This document shows positions 56,687-64,000 of a stretch of 64,000 nt of DNA, piece after piece. How positions within the stretch are numbered: position 1 is the first letter of the stretch; each line of letters begins with the position of its first letter. Source of the stretch: Limobrevibacterium gyesilva (GTDB lineage: Bacteria; Pseudomonadota; Alphaproteobacteria; Acetobacterales; Acetobacteraceae); assembly GCF_025989185.1 (NCBI RefSeq), contig NZ_JAPDNT010000013.1, positions 1 to 64,000 of the forward strand, read 5' to 3'. Both the position numbers and the translations under genes were made by a program. The notes beneath the pieces are model-generated. The model searched no databases, was not told the origin of the DNA, and saw only the letters and a list, made by a program, of their open reading frames with translations.

Positions 56687-58867
56687 ATGCACCAACTGAC
56701 CGGCTACTGCGACCGCTGGAGTGTGAAGCCCGGCGGCACCATCCGCTTCATGGTGGGCAGCGCCGGCGGGCGTCCGTTCGATCTGCGGTTCGTGCGCCAT
56801 GTCTGCGCCGACCCGAACCCCGACGGCCCCGGCTATGCCGAGATCGCCATGCCGACCGGGCTGGACGGCGGGCGCGCCGGGCTTGAGCAGCACGCATATC
56901 CCGGCAGCTTCGGCCACGTGCCCGCGCTGGCCGCCGACCTGCGCGGCGGCTTCACCATCACCGCGACGGTGTGGCCGACCACGCCGGAGAAGGGGCGGCA
57001 GGGGATCGTGGCGCTGGCGATCGGCGGCTGGCGGCTGGCGCTGGGGATCGGCCCGGGCGGCGGCGCGATGGTCGAGGCCTGCGCCCCCGGCGGCGCGCCG
57101 GTCCGGGCCGAGGTGGGGCGGCGCCTGCTGGCGCGCCGATGGTACGACCTCACCGCCGCGATCGACGCCGATGGGCGCCTGCACGTGGCGCAGCGTCCGC
57201 ATCAGCCGCTGGCCGATGCCGGCGAGGCCGTGGCCGACGGCGGGCCGGTGCCGCCCGACGGTGCGGCGTCGGTGTTCCTGGCGGCCATGCCGCCGGCGGG
57301 CGCGGGGCCGGCGAGTGCGTATTTCAACGGCAAGCTGGAGGGCCCGTCGCTGCACGCGGCCACCGGAGGGTTTCTGGCGGCGTGGGATTTCGCCATCGGC
57401 ATTCCCACCCAGACCGCCGCCGACACCGGCCCTCTGGCGGCGCATGCGCGGCTGGTGAACCTGCCCACGCGCGCCATGACCGGCGCGAACTGGACCGGCG
57501 CGGTGCATGACTGGAAATCCGACCCCGCCCGGTACGGCGCCATCCATTTCCACGACGACGACCAGGGCGACCTCGGCTGGGCGGAGAGCTTCGCCCTGAC
57601 CGTGCCCGACGGCTGGCCGAGCGGCTTCTACGCCGCGCATCTCCGCAACGAGGCGGGCGAGGACTACATCCCGTTCTTCGTCCGCCCGGCGAAGCCGTCC
57701 GCCGACGTGGCCTTCCTGGTGCCGACCTTCAGCTATCAGGTCTATGGCTGCTACGTCCGGCCCGGGCGCGGCGCCGAGATCGCCGGGCGGGCGGCGCGCT
57801 GGGGTGCGCTGGCCGAGACGCCGGACATGAACCCGCAATTCGGCCTGTCCACCTACAACTATCATTCCGATGGATCCGGCGTTTCCATCACCAGCATGCG
57901 CCGGCCGATGCTGGACACGCGGCCGCGGCAGATGTCACTGATGGACCCCGTGCCGGGCGGCTCCGGAACCGGGAGGATCTGTGCCGACAGCTACATCGTG
58001 CAGTGGCTCACCGCGCTGGGCCAGGCGCACGACATCGTCACCGACCACGACCTGCACGCGGAAGGCGTGGCCGCGCTGGCGCCCTATCGCGTGGTGATCG
58101 CCGGGCAGCACCCGGAATACCATTCCGAGCGGATGATGCAGGGGCTGGAGGACTACCTCGCCGGCGGCGGCCGGCTGATGTATCTCGGCGGCAACGGCTT
58201 CTACTGGCGCGCCGAGCCCTCCGAGGCCGCGCCGCATGCGATCGAGGTGCGCCGCGCCGAAGGCGGCATCCGCGTGTGGGAGACCATGCCCGGCGAGAGC
58301 TACCACGCCTTCGGCGGCGGCTATGGCGGGCTGTGGCGGCGCATCGGGCGGTCCGGCCACCGGCTGGTGGGCATCAGCTTCTCTACCCAGGGCCGGCATC
58401 TCGGCTTTCCCTACATGTTCGTGGACGGCATTCGCGACCCGCGCGTGGCGTTCATGACCGAAGGGCTGGAGGCCAGGCCGGGCGCACCGTTCGGCGATGC
58501 CGGCTACATGGGCGGCGGCGCCGCGGGCTTCGAGCTGGACAGCGTCAACCCGAAATACGGCACGCCGCCGCATGCGCTGGTGGTGGCCAAGGGCATCGTC
58601 ATCCACGAGGACTATGGCTGGGTGAACGAGGACATGCTGACCCATCGCCACCCGCTGCCGCAGGAGGACTGGTCCTGCGCGGACATGACCTTCTTCGAGA
58701 CGCACGCCGGCGGCGCGGTGTTCTCGGTGGGCTCGATGACCTATGCCGGCAGCCTGCCGGTGGCTGGCGGGCAGAGCACGCTGGGGCGGCTGACCGCCAA
58801 CGTGCTGCGCCGCTTCGTGGACCCCGCGCCGTTCGCGCTGCCCGCCTGCCTCGCGACACGTTCCTGA
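56687..58867 (+). CDS. N,N-dimethylformamidase large-subunit-like protein
   Basis: 726 residues (the Paracoccus DMFase large subunit is about 760). An N-terminal jelly-roll or LamG-like region (about 1-290) is followed by the DMFA2 C-terminal domain. That domain has TFSYQVYGCYV (Tyr350-356), LSTYNYHSDG (Tyr390/392) and AGQHPEYHS (His475, Glu477), matching the Tyr/Glu/His mononuclear iron chemistry reported for DMFase. The natural substrate is probably an amide but not necessarily dimethylformamide. No small subunit gene is adjacent. It is followed two bases later by dppB-like, so it is operonic with the permeases. Confidence 0.8.
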   Translation: MHQLTGYCDRWSVKPGGTIRFMVGSAGGRPFDLRFVRHVCADPNPDGPGYAEIAMPTGLDGGRAGLEQHAYPGSFGHVPALAADLRGGFTITATVWPTTPEKGRQGIVALAIGGWRLALGIGPGGGAMVEACAPGGAPVRAEVGRRLLARRWYDLTAAIDADGRLHVAQRPHQPLADAGEAVADGGPVPPDGAASVFLAAMPPAGAGPASAYFNGKLEGPSLHAATGGFLAAWDFAIGIPTQTAADTGPLAAHARLVNLPTRAMTGANWTGAVHDWKSDPARYGAIHFHDDDQGDLGWAESFALTVPDGWPSGFYAAHLRNEAGEDYIPFFVRPAKPSADVAFLVPTFSYQVYGCYVRPGRGAEIAGRAARWGALAETPDMNPQFGLSTYNYHSDGSGVSITSMRRPMLDTRPRQMSLMDPVPGGSGTGRICADSYIVQWLTALGQAHDIVTDHDLHAEGVAALAPYRVVIAGQHPEYHSERMMQGLEDYLAGGGRLMYLGGNGFYWRAEPSEAAPHAIEVRRAEGGIRVWETMPGESYHAFGGGYGGLWRRIGRSGHRLVGISFSTQGRHLGFPYMFVDGIRDPRVAFMTEGLEARPGAPFGDAGYMGGGAAGFELDSVNPKYGTPPHALVVAKGIVIHEDYGWVNEDMLTHRHPLPQEDWSCADMTFFETHAGGAVFSVGSMTYAGSLPVAGGQSTLGRLTANVLRRFVDPAPFALPACLATRS

Positions 58868-58868
58868 G

Positions 58869-59792
58869 ATGCGGGGGACGTGGCTGCTCCGGCGTCTGCT
58901 GGGGATCATCCCGACGCTGCTGCTGACCTGGAGCGTGGTGTTCGCCGCCCTGCAGATGGTGCCGGGCGATCCGGTGTCGCTGATGCTCGGCGGCACCCCG
59001 GCGAGCCAGGAGGTGATCCAGGCCGAGCGCCATCGCCTCGGCCTCGATCAGCCGGTGCACCTGCAGTACCTGAACTTCCTGCGCCACGCCGTCACCGGCG
59101 ATTTCGGCGCCAGCTTCACGACGCGCCAGCCGGTGCTGTCGATGATCGGCGAGCAGCTGCCGTTCACCCTGTCGCTGGCGGCCGGGGGGCTGCTGGTCGG
59201 CGCGGTGCTCGGCACGTTGCTCGGCGTGCTGGCCGGGCTGCGGCCGAACGGCTGGACCGATGCCGGGGTGATGACGATGGCGCTGGCCGGGCTGTCGCTG
59301 CCCAGCTTCTGGATCGGCATGGTGCTGATCCACGTCTTCGCCACGCTGCTGGGCTGGGTGCCGGTGATCGGCACCGGGCCGGTGTCGCTGATCCTGCCCA
59401 GCATCACCGTGGGCCTGTTCCTGGCCGGCGGGCTGGCCCGGCTGATCCGCGCCAGCATCATCGAGGTGCAGGGCCAGGACTACATTCGTACCGCCCACGC
59501 CAAGGGCCTGCCGCCGCTGCTGGTGGTGGGCAAGCACATCGCCCGCAACGCGGTGATCCCGCCGCTGACCCTGCTGGGCGTGCAGTTCGCCTTGCTGATC
59601 GGCGGCGCCGTGGTCACCGAGCGCGTGTTCGCCCGCCCGGGCATCGGGGCCATGCTGGTCGATGCCGTGCTCAGCAAGGACTATCCCCTGGTGCAGGGGA
59701 TCGTGGTGGTGACGACCGGGGCCTATATCGTCATCAACCTCGCGATCGACCTGGTCTACGGCCTGATCGACCCGCGGATTTCCCGGCAATGA
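58869..59792 (+). CDS. ABC transporter permease, DppB type
   Basis: 307 residues with about six hydrophobic helices. GDFGASFTTRQPVLSMIGEQ and the inner-membrane EAA-type loop (QDYIRTAHAKGLPPLLVVGKH) are diagnostic. It forms one of the two membrane subunits for peptide or amide uptake. It begins one base after the DMFase-like gene stop and overlaps the next permease by four bases. Confidence 0.93.
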   Translation: MRGTWLLRRLLGIIPTLLLTWSVVFAALQMVPGDPVSLMLGGTPASQEVIQAERHRLGLDQPVHLQYLNFLRHAVTGDFGASFTTRQPVLSMIGEQLPFTLSLAAGGLLVGAVLGTLLGVLAGLRPNGWTDAGVMTMALAGLSLPSFWIGMVLIHVFATLLGWVPVIGTGPVSLILPSITVGLFLAGGLARLIRASIIEVQGQDYIRTAHAKGLPPLLVVGKHIARNAVIPPLTLLGVQFALLIGGAVVTERVFARPGIGAMLVDAVLSKDYPLVQGIVVVTTGAYIVINLAIDLVYGLIDPRISRQ

Positions 59793-60649
59793 GCGGCGCC
59801 GCGCCTGCGCCGGCCCGGCGCGTGCTGCGCCGCGTGCTGTCGGCCCCCGGCGCGCTGGCGGGCGCGCTGATCCTGGCGGTGCTGATCGCCGGCGCGATTC
59901 TCGCCCCGCTGGTGGTTCCCTACGACTGGAACGAGACCCGCGTCTGCGCCCGCCTGGCCGCGCCGTCCGCCACGCACTGGTTCGGCTGCGACCTCTACGG
60001 CCGGGACATCTTCAGCCGCGTGCTGTATGGCGGCCGCTACTCGCTGTCGGTCGGCATCGCGACGGTGGCGGTCAGCCTGATCTTCGGCGGGCTGTTCGGC
60101 ACCGTGATCGGCTATGCCGGCGGGCGCATCGACGCCCTCGGCACCCGCGCGATCGACGTGATGCTGGGTTTCCCGCCGATCATCATGGCGATCCTGGTGG
60201 TCGCCGTGCTGGGCGTGGGCGTATGGAACGCAGCGCTCGCCGTGGGCATCGCCGGCATTCCGCGTTTCGCCCGGGTGGTGCGCGGGGCGACGCTGTCCCT
60301 GGTCGAGCGCGAGTTCATCGAGGGCGCCCATGCCATCGGCGCCGACCGGACCCGGGTGATCAGGCGGCACCTGCTGCCCAACCTGGCGCCGACCCTGATC
60401 GTGCTGACCTCGCTCGATCTCGGCAACGCCATCCTCTCCACCGCCACGCTGTCGTTCCTGGGCCTCGGCGCGCAGCCGCCGGCGCCGGAATGGGGGGCGA
60501 TGCTGAACGCCGGGCGGGAGTTCATCCGCTACGCGCCCTGGACCATGCTGTTTCCCGGTGCCGCGCTGTTCCTGGCGGTAATGGCGGTGAACCTGGTGGG
60601 CGACCGGCTCAGCCAGGTACTGGACCCGCGCCAGCGTGGGCGGTCGTGA
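59789..60649 (+). CDS. ABC transporter permease, DppC type
   Basis: 286 residues. GCDLYGRDIFSRVLYGGRYSL at the N-terminal region and REFIEGAHAIGADRTRVIRR (EAA loop) define the DppC family. It pairs with the upstream DppB-type subunit. The usual DppD/DppF ATPase genes do not follow: after 205 bases a truncated TauE/SafE fragment comes instead. The ATPase must come from elsewhere in the genome. Confidence 0.93.
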   Translation: MSGAAPAPARRVLRRVLSAPGALAGALILAVLIAGAILAPLVVPYDWNETRVCARLAAPSATHWFGCDLYGRDIFSRVLYGGRYSLSVGIATVAVSLIFGGLFGTVIGYAGGRIDALGTRAIDVMLGFPPIIMAILVVAVLGVGVWNAALAVGIAGIPRFARVVRGATLSLVEREFIEGAHAIGADRTRVIRRHLLPNLAPTLIVLTSLDLGNAILSTATLSFLGLGAQPPAPEWGAMLNAGREFIRYAPWTMLFPGAALFLAVMAVNLVGDRLSQVLDPRQRGRS

Positions 60650-60854
60650 GCTGCCCGGGCTGGTTGAGCCATCGCCCGGCCGAAGGCTTGCACCGCCTCT
60701 GCCTCGTCAGCGATGGCCCAGGGATCGGGCCGCCATGGCGGACGATGAATGGACGACTCGACTGAGCGGGGGCTGTCTTTCGAGTTCTATCGATTTGTTG
60801 GCATGCCGATAGGCGTCCCGGCCCCGCGCCCGTCGACGCACCGGCACACGCGGC

Positions 60855-61238
60855 ATGGACCAGACGGGATCGGGTTCCGTGAGCACTGATCACATCGTCA
60901 TCGTCATGTTCGGAGCGCTTTCGGGTGGGTTTGTCTCAGGGCTGGCGGAGTTCGGCACCGGACTGGTCGCCATGGGAATCTGGCTGCATGCACTTCCACC
61001 CGTCGTTGCCGCATCCATTGTCGTGATCTGTTCGGTTGTCTCTCAGGTGCAGACCATACCGACCGTCTGGCATGCCATTCAGCCAAGCCGTGTTCTCCCG
61101 TTCGTCCTGCCGGGCCTGATCGGCGTGCCAATCGGCACGCAGTTGCTCAGCTGTCTCGATCCGAATACGTTTCGATTTGGCATGGGGATATTTCTGCTTT
61201 GCTTTTCGGCTTTTCCCTGCTCTGTGGAACCGGCCTGA
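60855..61238 (+). pseudogene. Truncated TauE/SafE family membrane protein
   Basis: 127 residues, about half of a normal 250-residue TauE/SafE sulfite-exporter family protein. GALSGGFVSGLAEFGTGLVAMG and LPFVLPGLIGVPIGTQLL match its N-terminal four-helix half. The frame then closes shortly after FRFGMGIFLLCFSAF. The next frame gives a few plausible residues and also stops, so the C-terminal half is missing. It is probably a decayed gene. Confidence 0.7.
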
Positions 61239-61438
61239 CGCTGGTCCGGGCAAGCTGGTAGTTCCCGACGGAAGAGTCGCGTTTTCCTTGTTCATGATTG
61301 CCGAATTATCAACCTGTTGGAAACGAGGAGGGCGAATCGCCGGATCGGTGTTGGAACTCCGAACGGCCTGATTGCATTTGTACTGGCGGGAACTCGTGCC
61401 GATGTCTGTATCCCGACGGTAAGAAAAGGAGACGGACC

Positions 61439-61780
61439 GTGTTTCGATCAAACATCGCCCGTATTGCTCTGCCAATTCTGTCTTCCATTGCCGGATTGTC
61501 CGCGACAGCGCCGGCAATGGCGCAGCCGGTACAATCGCGCGAGGCGCCGGTCATCATCGCTCCGACCGCGCCGCCAACGCCTCAGGTCGAAGTCATCCCG
61601 GCGGCGCCCTCCCAGGTCGTGGTCTGGCAGCCCGGTCGATGGGGCTGGAACGGCAGCGGCTGGGAATGGGTCCCTGGCGCGTACGTCCAGCGGCCGCAAC
61701 CCGCGGCGCTGTGGGAACCGGGTCATTGGGATGCGAGCCCGACCGGCGGTTACGTGTGGGTCGCCGGCCATTGGCGCTGA
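61439..61780 (+). CDS. Exported WxxGxW-repeat (YXWGXW) protein
   Basis: 113 residues from a GTG at 61439, preceded by AAGGAGA. A signal peptide ending near PAMA is followed by a Pro/Val linker and three W-x-x-G-x-W-type units (VVWQPGRWGW, WEWVPGAYVQ, LWEPGHW/YVWVAGHWR). The repeat is found in small secreted proteins of proteobacteria, often linked with the cell envelope; function is unknown. A paralogue follows at 61865. Confidence 0.8.
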   Translation: MFRSNIARIALPILSSIAGLSATAPAMAQPVQSREAPVIIAPTAPPTPQVEVIPAAPSQVVVWQPGRWGWNGSGWEWVPGAYVQRPQPAALWEPGHWDASPTGGYVWVAGHWR

Positions 61781-61864
61781 GCCGGAGTACGGATCCGCGG
61801 CATTCCGATCATGACGGCAGCTGATGCCGCGCTGCGGGCCCGTCATTGCAGAGAGGAGATCGAC

Positions 61865-62221
61865 ATGCCTCGCTTCCTTGGTGCCTGTCTTGCCCTGCCG
61901 GCGCTGGTCGGCCTGACAGCGTGCGAGCCAGCCCCGCAGCCACCGCAGGTGGTCGTGTCCCCGACGTCGCCGGCGCCGATCGTGGTGCCGGGCCCGCCCC
62001 CTGCGGCCCAGGCCGAACTTGTGCCCCCGCCGCCCTCCGGCAGCGGCCCCGTGGTTTGGCAACCCGGTCACTGGGCCTGGATCGGGCAGTCCGGCGCGCC
62101 GTGGCAATGGATGCCCGGCCGCTACGTCCAGACGCCCATGGGTCACACCGCCTGGGTGCAGGGGCAATGGGTGCAGAACGCCTCGGGCGGTTGGAGTTGG
62201 GTCGAGGGCCACTGGATGTGA
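61865..62221 (+). CDS. WxxGxW-repeat lipoprotein
   Basis: 118 residues. The signal peptide ends in a lipobox (GLTACEPAP), predicting lipidation of Cys20. The Pro-rich linker is followed by VVWQPGHWAWIG, WQWMPGRYVQ, AWVQGQWVQ and WSWVEGHWM. It shares the repeat plan with the preceding gene but is anchored to the membrane rather than soluble. The two probably arose by tandem duplication. GAGGAG precedes the start. Confidence 0.85.
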   Translation: MPRFLGACLALPALVGLTACEPAPQPPQVVVSPTSPAPIVVPGPPPAAQAELVPPPPSGSGPVVWQPGHWAWIGQSGAPWQWMPGRYVQTPMGHTAWVQGQWVQNASGGWSWVEGHWM

Positions 62222-62261
62222 GCCCAACGGCAACGGCTTAACCCACCGTGCCGCGACCCGC

Positions 62262-62292
62262 CGCCGCCCCTGTGCCTCCCAGGGGCGGCGGT
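62262..62292. terminator. Bidirectional GC-rich hairpin between convergent genes
   Basis: A perfect 11-bp stem (62262-62272 with 62282-62292) with a nine-base loop. It lies between the lipoprotein stop and the tartrate dehydratase stop. T-tracts are short on both sides. Confidence 0.6.
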
Positions 62293-62305
62293 CATTTGGC
62301 GGCGG

Positions 62306-63475
62306 TCACTCCGCCAGCGCCCGCATCACCCGGAACAGATCGCTTTTCCCTTCGAAGCCGATGCCTGGCAGGTCCGGCATGGTGATGTGGCCGTCCTCCA
62401 CGCGCACCCCGTCGGGGAAGCCGCCATAAGGTTGGAACAGGTCGGGGTAGCTCTCGTTGCCGCCCAGGCCCAGCCCGGCGGCGATGTTGAGCGACATCTG
62501 GTGGCCGCCATGCGGGATGCAGCGGCGCGGCGACCAGCCGGCATCCCGCACCGCTTTCAGGGTGCGCTGGTACTCGCATAACCCGTAGCTCAGCGCGCAA
62601 TCGAACTGCAGCCAGTCGCGGTCCGGGCGCATGCCGCCGTGGCGCAGCAGGTTGCGGGAATCCTGGTGGCTGAACAGGTTCTCGCCGGTGGCCATGGGGT
62701 TCGGATAGAACTCGGCCAGCGCCGCCTGCAGCTGGTAGTCGAGCGGGTCGCCGGCTTCCTCGTACCAGAACAGGTCGTAGGCACGCAGCATCTTCGCGTA
62801 GGCGATGGCCGTCTCCAGGTCGAACCGGCCGTTGGCGTCCACGGCCAGCCGCGCCTGGCTGCCGATCTCGGTCAGCACCGCCTCGATGCGCGCACGGTCC
62901 TGGTCGATCGGCTCGCCGCCGATCTTCATCTTCACCACGGTGTAGCCGCGATCGAGATAGCTGCGCATTTCGGCGCGCAGCTGCGAGAAATCCTTGCCGG
63001 GATAGTAGTAGCCGCCGGCGGCGTAGACGAACACGCGCGGGTCCGCCTGCACGCCGTGGCGCTCGGCCAACAGGCGGAACAGCGGCTGGCCGGCGATCTT
63101 GGCCACCGCGTCCCAGACGGCCATGTCGATGGTGCCGACGGCGACCGAACGCTCGCCGTGGCCGCCCGGCTTCTCGTTCTGCATCATCGCCGCCCAGATC
63201 CGATCGGGATCGAGGTTGGCGCCGGCGTCATCGAGCAGGCTGGCGGGATCGGCTTCCAGGATGCGCGGAGCGAAGCGCTCGCGGATCAGCCCGCCCTGGC
63301 CGTAGCGGCCGTTCGAATTGAAGCCGTAGCCGACCACCCGCCGCCCGTCGCGCACCGCGTCGGTGACCACGGCGACGAGGCTCGTGGTCATCCGGGTGAA
63401 GTCGATATAGGCGTTGCGGATGGGCGAGGAGATCGGCTGGGTGATCTCCCGGACATCGAGGATGCGAACGGACAT
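62306..63475 (-). CDS. tarD: D-tartrate dehydratase (enolase superfamily)
   Basis: 389 residues, exactly the length of the Bradyrhizobium enzyme. All known catalytic positions are in register: Lys184 in VKMK (181-184), metal ligands Asp213, Glu239 and Glu265, and His322 in IPHGGHQ. It dehydrates D-tartrate to oxaloacetate. The close match makes the functional assignment firm. No tartrate transporter or regulator is adjacent within the window. Confidence 0.93.
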   Translation of the reverse strand: MSVRILDVREITQPISSPIRNAYIDFTRMTTSLVAVVTDAVRDGRRVVGYGFNSNGRYGQGGLIRERFAPRILEADPASLLDDAGANLDPDRIWAAMMQNEKPGGHGERSVAVGTIDMAVWDAVAKIAGQPLFRLLAERHGVQADPRVFVYAAGGYYYPGKDFSQLRAEMRSYLDRGYTVVKMKIGGEPIDQDRARIEAVLTEIGSQARLAVDANGRFDLETAIAYAKMLRAYDLFWYEEAGDPLDYQLQAALAEFYPNPMATGENLFSHQDSRNLLRHGGMRPDRDWLQFDCALSYGLCEYQRTLKAVRDAGWSPRRCIPHGGHQMSLNIAAGLGLGGNESYPDLFQPYGGFPDGVRVEDGHITMPDLPGIGFEGKSDLFRVMRALAE

Positions 63476-63565
63476 GGTTCCTCCAGGGGGCGGCGCGGCA
63501 CTGTGCCCGCAAGCGCCCGGGCGCGGAAGGGTGAGGACCCGGCCGCGCCCATCCGGCCGATTTTC

Positions 63566-63594
63566 TTGACTTTGCTGCACCGCACACCTAGATA
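63566..63594 (+). promoter_or_regulatory. Possible promoter upstream of the helicase gene
   Basis: TTGACT (63566-63571) followed at 17 bases by TAGATA (63589-63594). The -35 is good, the -10 is weak. It points toward the helicase start about 200 bases downstream, in the gap divergent from tarD. Confidence 0.35.
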
Positions 63595-63797
63595 GCCGGT
63601 GCGCGCCTTGATGTGGTTCTGTGCGCTGCCACCCGCCGTTGTGCATCGCGCGGGCCGACACGCTCCCCGGTAGCCCATTTCACTCAGCAATTTGCGCCGG
63701 TTCGCGGTCCTGCCGACCGCGATCGACACGCGTCCGCATGCCCATGCTCAGACCTGGGGGCGGTGGCGCGCGTCAACGCGAAAGACGATCCGAAGTT

Positions 63798-64000
63798 ATG
63801 ACAAGTTTCGAAAGCCTTGGTCTTGCCACGCCGCTGCTGAAGGCGCTGGCCACCGAGGGATACACGGCGCCGACACCGATCCAGGCGCAGGCCATTCCGT
63901 ATGTGCTGGCCGGCCGCGACGTGCAGGGCATCGCCCAGACCGGCACCGGCAAGACCGCCGCCTTCGCCCTGCCGATCCTGCAGCGCCTGGCCGAGAACCG
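63798..64000 (+). CDS. DEAD-box RNA helicase (RhlE-like), 5' end only
   Basis: The first 67 residues lie in the window and the rest lies beyond it. The Q motif region [14 protein letters not shown] and motif [15 protein letters not shown] are complete, and the start [17 protein letters not shown] is typical of RhlE/DEAD proteins involved in RNA remodelling and cold growth. Confidence 0.9.
   Translation, partial: MTSFESLGLATPLLKALATEGYTAPTPIQAQAIPYVLAGRDVQGIAQTGTGKTAAFALPILQRLAEN

Noticed and set aside
60855-61262. Programmed frameshift in the TauE/SafE-like gene
   Set aside because: After the frame change only about 15 plausible residues follow before another stop, and there is no slippery site. 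Truncation is simpler.

Overview
This 64 kb window is chromosomal DNA from a GC-rich (roughly 70%) alphaproteobacterium, most likely a member of the Acetobacteraceae (Rhodospirillales). That placement is inferred from the fused shikimate kinase/dehydroquinate synthase, the bolA / J-protein / cobS / cobT block, the close packing of aroKB, xerD and accA, an ELM1-type protein, and nested palindromic intergenic repeats. No rRNA, tRNA, CRISPR array or complete insertion sequence was found. Most of the window is core metabolism with ordinary codon use. The accessory signal is concentrated at about 41.3-41.8, 45.9-50.2 and 52-62 kb.

Layout. 0-3.6 kb: ComF (cut by the window edge), a rhodanese/cysteine-dioxygenase-like sulfur operon and a methyltransferase. 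4-5.6 kb: a stand-alone Hint-domain protein and an acetyltransferase. 5.6-9.4 kb: aroKB, a 47-aa membrane peptide, xerD and accA. 9.5-12.8 kb: a MAPEG protein, a DHA2-type exporter and a TauD/TfdA dioxygenase. 12.9-18.1 kb: secA, a parvulin and argJ. 18.3-22.1 kb: a PEP-CTERM metalloprotease, a GNAT-Nudix fusion, a large nested palindrome, a CinA-N protein and a DUF2889 protein. 22.1-26.5 kb: an RHH regulator, bolA, a J-protein, cobS and cobT. 26.8-32 kb: an orphan Flp-pilin-like peptide, a beta-propeller, an aspartoacylase-like protein, argE and an MlrC-like protein. 32-41 kb (all minus strand): gltX, a small unknown gene, nadE, a nicotinate phosphoribosyltransferase, class II DAHP synthase, glutathione reductase and a succinate-semialdehyde-type dehydrogenase. 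41.3-45.7 kb: a GxxExxY gene inside an inverted repeat, then glmS, glmU and gph.

45.9-52 kb is the most interesting stretch. It holds an A-T-TE NRPS-like enzyme whose adenylation domain lacks the amino-group-anchoring Asp. Next to it is a 1,457-bp insertion flanked by two copies of the 3' end of a bifunctional crotonase/3-hydroxyacyl-CoA dehydrogenase gene. The insertion carries two divergent small genes, one with a PD-(D/E)xK nuclease signature. 52-60.6 kb is a peptide/amide-uptake neighbourhood: a family-5 binding protein, a 632-aa unknown, an ELM1-like protein, a dimethylformamidase large-subunit homologue and two Dpp-type permeases. No ATPase subunit and no small subunit are visible. 60.8-64 kb: a truncated TauE/SafE gene, two WxxGxW-repeat exported proteins, D-tartrate dehydratase with every known catalytic residue, and the start of a DEAD-box helicase.

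Protein functions come from reading motifs and recalling families. No database search was run.
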